Assembly: GCF_011250555.1 (NCBI RefSeq)
Contig: NZ_JAANMZ010000015.1
Coordinates: 1 to 64,000 of the forward strand
Length of the DNA: 64,000 nucleotides
Source of the DNA: Bacillus sp. MM2020_4
GTDB taxonomy: Bacteria; Bacillota; Bacilli; Bacillales; Cytobacillaceae
Direction of reading: 5' to 3'
Under the pieces are notes generated by a model. It was not told the DNA's origin. It was given only the letters and a program-made list of their open reading frames with translations, and made no database searches. Every line of letters begins with the position of its first letter. Within the stretch, counting starts at the first letter, position 1. The position numbers and the translations under genes were made by a program. Positions 38,240 through 45,895 of this stretch are shown here, in pieces.

Positions 38240-38280
38240 CAATCCGAGTCTGATTCCTTTATTCGGACTCAGATTGTTTC
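38240..38280 (+). terminator. terminator after the PQQ dehydrogenase
   Basis: CAATCCGAGTCTGA pairs with TCGGACTCAGATTG across a 9-nt loop, then TTTCTT. Confidence 0.75.
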
Positions 38281-38344
38281 TTAAAAGGATCATTATAAAT
38301 TGGCGAAACATCAGCAATACACGAAAAATAAGGATGGTGGTAAA

Positions 38345-38809
38345 ATGAGGAAATTACCGAATTATACCGTGCGATTCATTGGGGCCGCGCTATGTATTTC
38401 CTTACTCTTTGGAATTGCCTGCCCAACTTTGACCAATGCTCAATCAAGTAATGGCTTAGGTTCATCCGAGGATAACGGAATCAGGTTAACCATCAATGAC
38501 TATACGATAATAAACCATGGCCAAGACATTCAGCTGCATTATACGATAACCTCAAATTTAAATATACCAGTTAGTTCGAATACAAAAAGTTTGATTACAA
38601 ACCCGTATATTTGGATTGGGAATACGTTAGTTCGTGAGGAATCAGAATCGTTTCAGAAAATAAGTAATAATGAGTATAGAGGAACGATCATAGCACAGTT
38701 ACAACATTACAGATCAGATAATTCTGAATTATCATTTCACACACATGGAATAATGAATCAAAAGGGACAATGGACAGTTAATTTTCATTTAAGGAGCAGT
38801 CAGTACTGA
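38345..38809 (+). CDS. small secreted protein between dehydrogenase and pqqA
   Basis: 154 residues from the ATG at 38345, with AAGGATGGTGG upstream. An N-terminal signal peptide (about 8-30) ends near TNA-QSS. The mature part is Ser- and Thr-rich, predicted mostly beta strand (IRLTINDYTIINHG, IQLHYTITSNL), without cysteines or a membrane anchor after the signal. I do not recognise the family. Its position between a PQQ dehydrogenase and the PQQ genes suggests an extracytoplasmic partner of the enzyme, for example a substrate or metal carrier, but this is only inference. Terminators on both sides suggest its own transcript. Confidence 0.7.
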   Translation: MRKLPNYTVRFIGAALCISLLFGIACPTLTNAQSSNGLGSSEDNGIRLTINDYTIINHGQDIQLHYTITSNLNIPVSSNTKSLITNPYIWIGNTLVREESESFQKISNNEYRGTIIAQLQHYRSDNSELSFHTHGIMNQKGQWTVNFHLRSSQY

Positions 38810-38842
38810 GGTAGATGTTGAAAAAACCAAAAAAATCCCGTA

Positions 38843-38889
38843 AACAACCTGAGTTCCATCATCATCCGGACTGAGGTTGTTTCTTTTTT
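38843..38889 (+). terminator. terminator of the secreted protein gene
   Basis: AACAACCT pairs with AGGTTGTT, with an imperfect inner stem (GTTCC with GGAC), followed by TTCTTTTTT. Confidence 0.8.
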
Positions 38890-39014
38890 GTTCTTGTCCC
38901 TTTTTGCAATATATTGTAAATTCCAATACCACATTAGGACATCTATAGGTCAAAATTCTGGTTATTTTGAGATATTTATCTACATATGATTATTTTGAAA
39001 GGGAAAATCAGACA

Positions 39015-39029
39015 CTCCCGCGCAGGGAG
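39015..39029 (+). promoter_or_regulatory. small hairpin in the pqqA leader
   Basis: CTCCC-GCGCA-GGGAG lies 40 bp before pqqA. No T run follows, so it is more likely an mRNA 5' structure than a terminator. Confidence 0.4.
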
Positions 39030-39068
39030 AATTTTCATTGTGAGAGTCATGAAAGGGGGTATCTAAAC

Positions 39069-39140
39069 ATGTGGGTGAAGCCTGAGTATGAAGTGATCAA
39101 TACATCTCCTGAGGTGACAATGTATGCCTATGTTGGCTAG
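39069..39140 (+). CDS. pqqA: PqqA, precursor peptide of pyrroloquinoline quinone
   Basis: 23 codons, the usual PqqA size. It begins MWVKPEYEV and contains the crosslink motif EVTMY, with Glu15 and Tyr19 separated by three residues as required. PqqE links these two side chains, and the linked residues become PQQ after proteolysis. The ATG follows AAAGGGGG by about 9 nt. A gene for the PqqF-type protease is not in the window. PqqA genes are easily missed because of their size. Confidence 0.93.
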   Translation: MWVKPEYEVINTSPEVTMYAYVG

Positions 39141-39206
39141 CAGCACAGCCCTCTTGCCTCTTACGTATGCTTTTAATAGTTTAATAAATCAACGGAGGTA
39201 GGGGAA

Positions 39207-39461
39207 ATGAAAATAAATCGTTACCAAAAATCAATAATTGGCGTGATTATTGGGTGTGCAATGGCAGGAGGATGGCTGGTCGTCGATCTCCTGCTCCCAG
39301 AACCATTGGGTGACTATCTCCTGTATCCCCTCATGGCTGTGGTGAATATGGCGATTGGGTGGCAAGTTGGAAGGGCATTAGGTAAACGTAGGTATATTGG
39401 CAAAGAAGGTGTTCAAGTCTCTAGTGAAAGGACTGAAGCTAAATTCGAATTAAAGTCTTAG
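39207..39461 (+). CDS. 84-residue two-helix membrane protein between pqqA and pqqB
   Basis: The protein has a basic N terminus, two membrane helices (about 10-30 and 36-53), and a basic-to-mixed C-terminal tail. GGAGG lies about 8 nt before the ATG. It has no family I can name and is not part of the known pqqABCDEF set. Its 3' end contains the start of pqqB (overlap 19 bp), so it is co-translated with it. Possible roles are export of PQQ or its intermediates or anchoring of the synthesis enzymes; none is shown by the sequence. Confidence 0.75.
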   Translation: MKINRYQKSIIGVIIGCAMAGGWLVVDLLLPEPLGDYLLYPLMAVVNMAIGWQVGRALGKRRYIGKEGVQVSSERTEAKFELKS

Positions 39462-40375
39462 GAGCAGCGGCAGGTGGCGGCTTCCCGCAGTGGAACTGTG
39501 CATGTCCAAATTGCCATAGTGTCCGCGAGGGAAGCGATTCGCACCAGCCGTTATTACAATCATCGCTTGCTGTAAGTGCGAATGAAAAGGATTGGTATCT
39601 CCTAAATGCGGGACCGGATGTTCACAGGCAGATTGAATCGTTTCCTGCCCTCCATCCGGGTCCGGGTATAAGAGAGACTCCGCTGGCTGGTGTTATTTTA
39701 ACCGATGCCGAGTTCGACCATACGATTGGGTTATTGTCATTACGGGAGGGTTCTTGTTTAACCATCTATGGAACCGAAACTGTACGAAAGAGTTTGCAGT
39801 CGTGTTTTCCAGTGTTCCCCCTACTGGAAAACTATTGTTCATGGGAATGGCGGTCTCTTCACCCTGATCATCGCAAGCGGATAGGACCTATGGGTGTAGG
39901 AATAGAAGAAACCATCGTCGTCGAGACTGTCCCCGTTTCTAAAAAACCACCGCTTTATACCCGGTCAAATATGGAGGAGAATGACACCGGAGATTGTTGG
40001 GAGGTCGGGCTAGTTCTTCATAATGAGAGTACCGGCAGATGCCTTGCATACTTTCCTACTTTAGAAAGGATCACCCCGGCTATAGAAGCTTGCTTTCAGA
40101 AGGCGGATATCTTGATGGTTGACGGAACCTTTTGGTCAGAAACCGAATTGGTTGAGATGGGTGCAACCAAGCGCGATGCAAGAAATATGGGACATTTACC
40201 GATTAGCGGACCATCGGGCATTGCTGAAAAGCTAGCCAAATACTCAGCCAAGCGGAAAATTCTGATTCACATTAACAACAGCAACCCTATTCTTAAGAAG
40301 GACTCAATGGAAAGGCATACATTGGAACGGCTTGGTTTTGAGATTGCCTATGACGGTATGGAAGTGGAGGTGTGA
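39443..40375 (+). CDS. pqqB: PqqB, metallo-beta-lactamase-fold protein of PQQ synthesis
   Basis: 310 residues when started at ATT 39443. An in-frame TAA lies directly before that codon, so the frame cannot begin earlier, and the next canonical start would remove the conserved N terminus. ATT then matches the initiator of homologues (xRIKVLGAAAGGGFPQWN). AAAGGA lies about 10 nt upstream. The zinc-binding C19-x-C21-xx-C24 motif and the metallo-hydrolase-like TDAEFDHTIG segment are present. PqqB is an iron-dependent hydroxylase acting on the tyrosine-derived ring of the intermediate. It overlaps pqqC by 4 nt (GTGA). Confidence 0.88.
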   Translation: MRIKVLGAAAGGGFPQWNCACPNCHSVREGSDSHQPLLQSSLAVSANEKDWYLLNAGPDVHRQIESFPALHPGPGIRETPLAGVILTDAEFDHTIGLLSLREGSCLTIYGTETVRKSLQSCFPVFPLLENYCSWEWRSLHPDHRKRIGPMGVGIEETIVVETVPVSKKPPLYTRSNMEENDTGDCWEVGLVLHNESTGRCLAYFPTLERITPAIEACFQKADILMVDGTFWSETELVEMGATKRDARNMGHLPISGPSGIAEKLAKYSAKRKILIHINNSNPILKKDSMERHTLERLGFEIAYDGMEVEV

Positions 40376-41121
40376 ACATTTTGGATCAAGGTGATTTCCT
40401 TAGCCTAGAAAAGGTGTTAAATGAAACAAAGGAAGAATTATGGACGAGGGATGAATTCACAGAGCAATTAAAAGCGGTTGGAAGTTCCTCCTATCATGAC
40501 AAACATCCATTTCATGTAACGATGCATGAAGGAAAATTAAGCAGAGAACAGATCCGCGGTTGGGTGGCTAACCGGTACTATTATCAAAAATCAGTTCCGA
40601 TTAAAGATGCAGCTATTCTTTCTAGGCTGCCGTCAAGGGATATGCGCCGGGAATGGATTGGGCGAATCATTGACCATGACGGAACGCAAGGGGAAGAAGG
40701 TGGAATTGAAGCATGGCTTCGGCTTGGTGAAGCTGTGGGGTTATCCCGGGAAGATGTAACACAGGAAGTCAGAGTCGTTCCCGGTGTTCGATTTGCCGTT
40801 GATGCTTATGTAACCTTCGCGCGGACAAAACCATGGATTGAAGCCGTCGCTTCTTCCCTAACCGAATTGTTTTCTCCTGATTTAATGTCAAAGAGAATAA
40901 AAATCCTCGAGCGGCTTTATCCGTGGATTGACCGTGCAGGTCTGGAATATTTTCAAAATCGCCTTTCACAGGCGCCGCGTGATGCCGATACAGCCCTTAA
41001 ACTTGTGACTACCTATTGCCAAACTCCGAAAGATCAAAGGCGGGCTGTTGCTGCCCTGCGTTTCAAGTGTGATGTGTTGTGGGCACAGCTTGATGCCATC
41101 GAAAACGCATATCCGCTGTAA
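40372..41121 (+). CDS. pqqC: PqqC, pyrroloquinoline-quinone synthase
   Basis: 249 residues of the haem-oxygenase-like fold. The GTG start overlaps the pqqB stop. The N-terminal HPFHVTMHEGKLSREQIRGW and NRYYYQKSVPIKDAA segments and DHDGTQGEEGGIEAWLRLG are the core of the family and hold the active-site His residues. It performs the final eight-electron, oxygen-dependent ring closure and oxidation of the precursor to PQQ. Oxygen dependence fits the aerobic setting. It is coupled to pqqB. Confidence 0.94.
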   Translation: MNILDQGDFLSLEKVLNETKEELWTRDEFTEQLKAVGSSSYHDKHPFHVTMHEGKLSREQIRGWVANRYYYQKSVPIKDAAILSRLPSRDMRREWIGRIIDHDGTQGEEGGIEAWLRLGEAVGLSREDVTQEVRVVPGVRFAVDAYVTFARTKPWIEAVASSLTELFSPDLMSKRIKILERLYPWIDRAGLEYFQNRLSQAPRDADTALKLVTTYCQTPKDQRRAVAALRFKCDVLWAQLDAIENAYPL

Positions 41122-41165
41122 GAGTGAACGAAGGTTTTATCACTCATCTGAAAAATAAATGAAAG

Positions 41166-41510
41166 GTGGTGGAGTCAATTTTAGCTGACAGTATTCCAAG
41201 ACTCGCAGCAAAGGCGCGATTAAAATTTGATAAGGTAAGGGAAAAGAATCTTCTTTTGTTACCGGAAAAGGTCGTGGTCTTGAACGAAACGGCTGCATCT
41301 ATACTTACTTTATGTGACGGGAAACAGACCGTGAACACCATCACCGAAAAAATAAGGGCTTCCCTACTGGCAGACACAGAAACCGCAGATACAAGTGCAC
41401 TAATTGATTTGAAAGCGATGAAGGCAGATATTTCTGAGTTTCTCCGGGAAATGGAGGATCAGGGTTGGGTGGTGATCCATAAACATGGTTCAGTCGATAA
41501 CAAAGAATAA
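41166..41510 (+). CDS. pqqD: PqqD, peptide chaperone of PQQ synthesis
   Basis: Up to 114 residues. The conserved part starts at SIPRLAAKARLKFDKV and includes LLPEKVVVLNETAASILTLCDG, the RiPP recognition element that binds PqqA and presents it to PqqE. The frame is open from a GTG at 41166, but the ribosome site AAAGGTGG overlaps that codon; a start at ATT 41178 has better spacing and would begin at the conserved segment. The 3' end overlaps pqqE by 26 bp. Confidence 0.9.
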   Translation: MVESILADSIPRLAAKARLKFDKVREKNLLLLPEKVVVLNETAASILTLCDGKQTVNTITEKIRASLLADTETADTSALIDLKAMKADISEFLREMEDQGWVVIHKHGSVDNKE

Positions 41511-42627
41511 TAAGGTGGCGCCCCCTCCATATTCCTTGGTCGCGGAGTTAACTCATCGCTGTCCATTGCATTGTCCATATTGTTCGAACCCTTTAGAAAT
41601 GATTTCAAAGGCAATGGAGATATCGACCGAAGAGTGGTGCCGTGTTTTGTCTGAGGCGGCTGATCTGGGAGTTGTAGAAGTTCATTTTTCCGGTGGAGAA
41701 CCACTTTTGCGAGACGATTTGGAAGTTTTTATCCGCCATGCAAATAAATTAGAGATGTATACCAATCTCATAACCAGCGGCATTGGATTAACAACTGAAA
41801 AGGCTGCCCGGCTCTATGATGCCGGACTGGAAAATGTGCAGGTGAGTTTTCAGGCAGGCGATGCAAAGCTTTCGGACATCATCGGCGGTTTTAAGGCTTT
41901 TGACAAGAAAAGGGAAGCGTGCATTGCGGTAAAAAACGCCGGATTGTATTTATCCTTAAATGTCGTGTTGCACCGAATGAATATTGATCATTTGGATGAG
42001 ATTATTAAACTCGCCGAGGAGGTGGGTGCAGAACGTCTGGAACTGGCGAATACACAGTATTATAACTGGGCTTTGCTCAATCGGGAGCAGCTGTTGCCAA
42101 GCCGTGTGCAGATTGAACGTGCCCGTGAAATCTACGAAGCGGCAAAAGCGCGCATTGGGAAAAAAATCGAAATCATTTGGGTTATTCCTGATTATTATGC
42201 TCAGGCACCTAAGCCTTGTATGGGGGGATGGGGGACGATTGGCTTAACGGTCACACCAAATGGAGCAGTCCTTCCTTGCCCGACAGCCGGGATGATTGAG
42301 GGTTTTTCCTTTGAAAATGTGCTTGATTCGTCACTAAGTAATATTTGGTATGAATCAGAGTCTTTTAACCTTTTCCGCGGTGAAGAATGGATGCCGGAAC
42401 CCTGCCTTTCGTGTGAACTAAGACACCAAGACGGTGGTGGGTGCCGTTGTCAGGCTTTTGCTTTAACTGGGGACGCTTATGCGACGGACCCAGTCTGCCA
42501 ATGGGCGCCAAAACATGATCTGATTGAAAAAGCTGTACAAGACGCTAATTGCACCCCCATTAAACAATCATCACCTATCATCTATCGGAGATTTCAGCTA
42601 TACAGACCCGCATCGAAAAAAACATAA
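41485..42627 (+). CDS. pqqE: PqqE, radical SAM enzyme crosslinking PqqA
   Basis: 380 residues. The radical SAM cluster is C26-xxx-C30-xx-C33 in LTHRCPLHCPYCS. The GGEPLL segment follows (around residue 72). The C-terminal SPASM domain holds additional cysteines (PCPTAGM, PEPCLSCELRHQDGGGCRC, DPVC) for auxiliary clusters. It forms the Glu-Tyr carbon bond in PqqA with PqqD. It overlaps pqqD and precedes a terminator, so pqqA to pqqE is one unit. The C-terminal extension after DPVC is about 45 residues. Confidence 0.96.
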   Translation: MVQSITKNNKVAPPPYSLVAELTHRCPLHCPYCSNPLEMISKAMEISTEEWCRVLSEAADLGVVEVHFSGGEPLLRDDLEVFIRHANKLEMYTNLITSGIGLTTEKAARLYDAGLENVQVSFQAGDAKLSDIIGGFKAFDKKREACIAVKNAGLYLSLNVVLHRMNIDHLDEIIKLAEEVGAERLELANTQYYNWALLNREQLLPSRVQIERAREIYEAAKARIGKKIEIIWVIPDYYAQAPKPCMGGWGTIGLTVTPNGAVLPCPTAGMIEGFSFENVLDSSLSNIWYESESFNLFRGEEWMPEPCLSCELRHQDGGGCRCQAFALTGDAYATDPVCQWAPKHDLIEKAVQDANCTPIKQSSPIIYRRFQLYRPASKKT

Positions 42628-42657
42628 AACTCTAATAAAATATCTGATTGCGAATTT

Positions 42658-42700
42658 GGTGCTAAAGGACTGCATACATAACCTTTGCACCTTTTTTATA
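42658..42700. terminator. terminator at the end of the pqq cluster
   Basis: GGTGC-TAAAGG pairs with CCTTT-GCACC, followed by TTTTTT; it reaches into the end of the convergent gene. Confidence 0.8.
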
Positions 42701-43076
42701 TGACCCATTTGAAAAGAACCGTGGTCGCGAGACTGATCCAAACGAGGAGAATAACAATCGCTGCTGCCCAATTCTTCCGCAGCATATTAGGCGTTCGGGA
42801 GGCCATCTCCCTGCATTCTTGCAATACTTGATTCGGTATCAGAGTGAATACTCCTAATATCCCCAAGGGAAGAAGAATAACTTCATCCAAATAGCCTAAT
42901 ACGGGAATGAAATCTGGAATAAGGTCTATGGGGCTTAAGGCATAGGCAACAATTAATACTGAAAATGCTTTAGCATACCATGGTGTTTTCGGATGACGAT
43001 ATGCAAGATACACGATATAGATATTTTGTTTAAGATCCTGTATGAATTTCTTCCATTTGTTTGGATGCTTAACCAT
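42696..43076 (-). CDS. YkvA-type DUF1232 membrane protein
   Basis: 126 residues from the ATG at 43076, chosen because AGGGAAGG lies 6 nt before it; an ATG 14 codons earlier has no site. The SVLIVAYALSPIDLIPDFIPVLGYLDEVILLPLG segment (split across about 35-70) is the DUF1232 signature (YALSPIDLIPD core). A C-terminal membrane helix (about 103-122) follows. Its function is unknown. It is convergent to pqqE and probably not part of the PQQ unit. Confidence 0.85.
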   Translation of the reverse strand: MVKHPNKWKKFIQDLKQNIYIVYLAYRHPKTPWYAKAFSVLIVAYALSPIDLIPDFIPVLGYLDEVILLPLGILGVFTLIPNQVLQECREMASRTPNMLRKNWAAAIVILLVWISLATTVLFKWVI

Positions 43077-43387
43077 GTCGTTTCCTTCCCTCTCTAATAA
43101 ACTATCCTCGTTTTTCATCGGTCAGTACAGATCATTTCTCATTATTTTGCTTCAAACATCACCATTTTAAACAACTTATGCTGTATCAGCTATTTGTGTT
43201 TTTGTTTTCTAAAGTCATGATGCACAGATTGAGTGGTTTCTTTTATAGGAAAACCTTAATGGCTGTGAATAAATGATAGGATGATTTGGAACTCTTTTAG
43301 GTAGAGTTACAATAACCCATGGCTTACCGCTATCTCCCCCATATTTATTAAAAATGAAGTAAGAAAAATAGAAAAGAAGTGATAAAG

Positions 43388-44662
43388 TTGAAGTTTGTGT
43401 TTGGTAAGAACGATGATGAAGGAGCCGGACAAATTCATCCGGCGGCTAAAAAACTTATGATGGTCAATGCTATTCGAAGTATTGGACAAGGCATGCTAGT
43501 TGTTGATTTGTCTCTATACCTCGCTGCACTGAGTTGGAGCACAGCGGCAATTGGAAGTGTGCTTGCGGCCGGAGGTTTGCTTGGTGTTGGACTAGCCCCA
43601 GTCATTGGTATTTATAGTGATCGACTGGGGAGGAAACCCTTTATCCTTTTTTCTGAACTATTAACAGCCGGATGTGCGTTGATTGGGATATTGTCTACAA
43701 ATCCTATTTTGTTATTTATTGCCATCACCCTTTCAGGTTTTGGGAAAGCGGACGCCGGATCTCCCAGTCCGTGTGCCCCGGCAGAGCAGGCTTGGCTTGC
43801 GGCCTTTGTCCCAAAAATAGAGCGTGGAAAGGTATATAGTCTGAATAATGCTCTTAGCTTTTTCGGAATGGCCGCGGGTGCAGTGCTGGCGGGGATCACG
43901 GCCTTATGGAATCATAACTTCTCAGGTGATTCTTCCTATCGCCCTATCTTCTTCTTTATCTTCGTTTTATCCTTTGTGACCGCATCAATCATTTTAACCA
44001 TTCAGGAAGGGAAAATTGAGAAACAACCAGGATATATAAAAGCGGAGTCAGGAAATCAGGAAAAGAGAATCCTGCGCGAAGAAAATTCTGCGGTCTTAAA
44101 GCTGGCAGCCATTAACATCCTTAACGGGATTGCTATTGGACTTACGGGCCCGATGATGTCTTATTGGTTTGCGGCTAAATTCGGGGTAAGCAGTATACAG
44201 ATTGGAGGCACATTGGCTGTCACTTTTTTTGCGACAGGTGTTACCTCGGTCTTACAAGCAAGATTATCCCACAAACACGGTACAGTAAGGTCCATTGTGC
44301 TGGTTCGTGTCATTGCAAGCCTGCTTTTGATTTTGATGCCCGTACTATCATCCTATGCACTTGTTTCTGTCATGTATATCATACGAACGGCTCTAAACAG
44401 AGGTACACAAGGGGCACAGCAAGCGTTGAGTGTGAGTTTGACTCGTGACATGCGACGTGGTTTCGCATCAAGCATCAATATCTTTTCAATCAGACTTCCC
44501 ATCTCGATTGGACCGTATTTTACCGGCTATCTTTTTGGATTAGGTTCACTAGCCCTGCCTTTCTACATAGCTTCTGGTTTACAATTCAGTTTTGCTTATT
44601 TATATGGAAAAGTCTTCAGCTCCTACGAAATTCGAATGAAATCCCATGCTTCATCGGGGTGA
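43388..44662 (+). CDS. MFS transporter
   Basis: About 424 residues with 12 predicted membrane helices. The start at TTG 43388 is preferred because AAGAAGTGAT precedes it; a GTG three codons earlier is inside the site. The loop between helices 2 and 3 reads YSDRLGRKPFILFSE, the MFS signature, and a second, similar segment is present in the C-terminal half. It has no close substrate prediction. It lies 750 bp after pqqE, so export of PQQ or uptake of the dehydrogenase substrate is possible but speculative. Confidence 0.85.
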   Translation: MKFVFGKNDDEGAGQIHPAAKKLMMVNAIRSIGQGMLVVDLSLYLAALSWSTAAIGSVLAAGGLLGVGLAPVIGIYSDRLGRKPFILFSELLTAGCALIGILSTNPILLFIAITLSGFGKADAGSPSPCAPAEQAWLAAFVPKIERGKVYSLNNALSFFGMAAGAVLAGITALWNHNFSGDSSYRPIFFFIFVLSFVTASIILTIQEGKIEKQPGYIKAESGNQEKRILREENSAVLKLAAINILNGIAIGLTGPMMSYWFAAKFGVSSIQIGGTLAVTFFATGVTSVLQARLSHKHGTVRSIVLVRVIASLLLILMPVLSSYALVSVMYIIRTALNRGTQGAQQALSVSLTRDMRRGFASSINIFSIRLPISIGPYFTGYLFGLGSLALPFYIASGLQFSFAYLYGKVFSSYEIRMKSHASSG

Positions 44663-44821
44663 CTTTAGGAGGGGAGGGCACCTATTTATTTTGCAGCCAA
44701 TCATTATCTCAAGAAAATTTCATTTACCAACCATTACGCAACTAGTTTATAATAAAAGGATGTCGAAATTTGATAGTAGGAGTCGAAATAGACTCCTTTG
44801 ATACTTAGTAGAGTAAAGTAG

Positions 44822-45895
44822 GTGAAGACAATCGATGTCATTGAAGCTCGGGTGAGAGGGTTTATTGCCGATATTCAACACCCTAACCAAAAAAAGAAAA
44901 TAAATAGTAACGATTTAGAAATTCAGTTACGCAGGCTTTTGGATGATTATTTTGAAATGGATGGATATTCCTTATTTTATCGTGCCATTGAAACATTGCA
45001 GGCGGAAGGACAACTGAGTCCGATTCAAAATAATCAATATAATGGAAAAACACCAGCGCTGCCCCTTTATTACTGGATAAATATAAAGACAGAGAAAGAC
45101 AAATGGAATCGTCTTGAGATGATGAAATTAAGGGATCAGTTTGATTTTTCCTTTTATGAACGGCATCCCGAATGGCAAACGGAGGACGAATGGAATCGAG
45201 TCCAGCATGTCTATACGTTTCTAAAGACCAGTCATGGACGGGAACTTGTTTCATTCGAAGAAAGAAGCCTGGAGCTATTTGGACATGAAAAATTTTTACT
45301 AGACAGTGCTAACTTTCCTGATGGAAAAGGATTTTTAGCCAGAATTGGCGTATCAGAAGAGCAGCTAAAAATAGTGAATTACGGGGAGCCTTTTGTATTT
45401 TGGATGAAACAAGGGAAAGAAATAAAAGATATTCAAAGGGTACTGATTGTCGAGAATCTATCATTCTTCCATACTTCCATTAAGTTAGTAGAAGCAAATG
45501 AACTCGATTATGAACCAGAACTGATTATTTATGGTGAAGGAACAAAAATTGAACGAAGCTTTTCCTTTTTCTTTCGAATGTTTCCACCGAAACCCTATCT
45601 GTTCTATTATACTGGTGATTTAGATGCCGCAGGATACGGGATTCTCATTAGGCTCATAGAAAAATACCCGGAATGCTGTATACAGCCTGCCTTAAAAATT
45701 TATCGAAAAATGCTGGACTGCCTAGAGCAAAAGAATGATCAGAAACAAGGTCTAACATCAAATCTTAAATATCGTGATGTATTCTTTCAGTGGTTTACGG
45801 AAGATGAGCAAGCACTATTAAGGCAATTATGGCTGGATAATAAGCGAATCCCTCAAGAAGTTTTAACAATAGAAACATGGAGGAGATGGCAGTGA
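44822..45895 (+). CDS. jetD: JetD, nuclease subunit of a Wadjet anti-plasmid system
   Basis: 357 residues starting at GTG 44822. The C-terminal half contains a Toprim-like domain with GEGTKIERSF (Glu) and YYTGDLDAAGYGI (the D-x-D pair), as in JetD/topoisomerase VI-type toprim proteins. This subunit cleaves circular DNA after loop extrusion by the JetABC complex. Here it is the first gene; jetA follows with a 4-bp overlap (GTGA 45892-45895). The order D-A-B-C is one of the arrangements known for Wadjet. Confidence 0.88.
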   Translation: MKTIDVIEARVRGFIADIQHPNQKKKINSNDLEIQLRRLLDDYFEMDGYSLFYRAIETLQAEGQLSPIQNNQYNGKTPALPLYYWINIKTEKDKWNRLEMMKLRDQFDFSFYERHPEWQTEDEWNRVQHVYTFLKTSHGRELVSFEERSLELFGHEKFLLDSANFPDGKGFLARIGVSEEQLKIVNYGEPFVFWMKQGKEIKDIQRVLIVENLSFFHTSIKLVEANELDYEPELIIYGEGTKIERSFSFFFRMFPPKPYLFYYTGDLDAAGYGILIRLIEKYPECCIQPALKIYRKMLDCLEQKNDQKQGLTSNLKYRDVFFQWFTEDEQALLRQLWLDNKRIPQEVLTIETWRRWQ

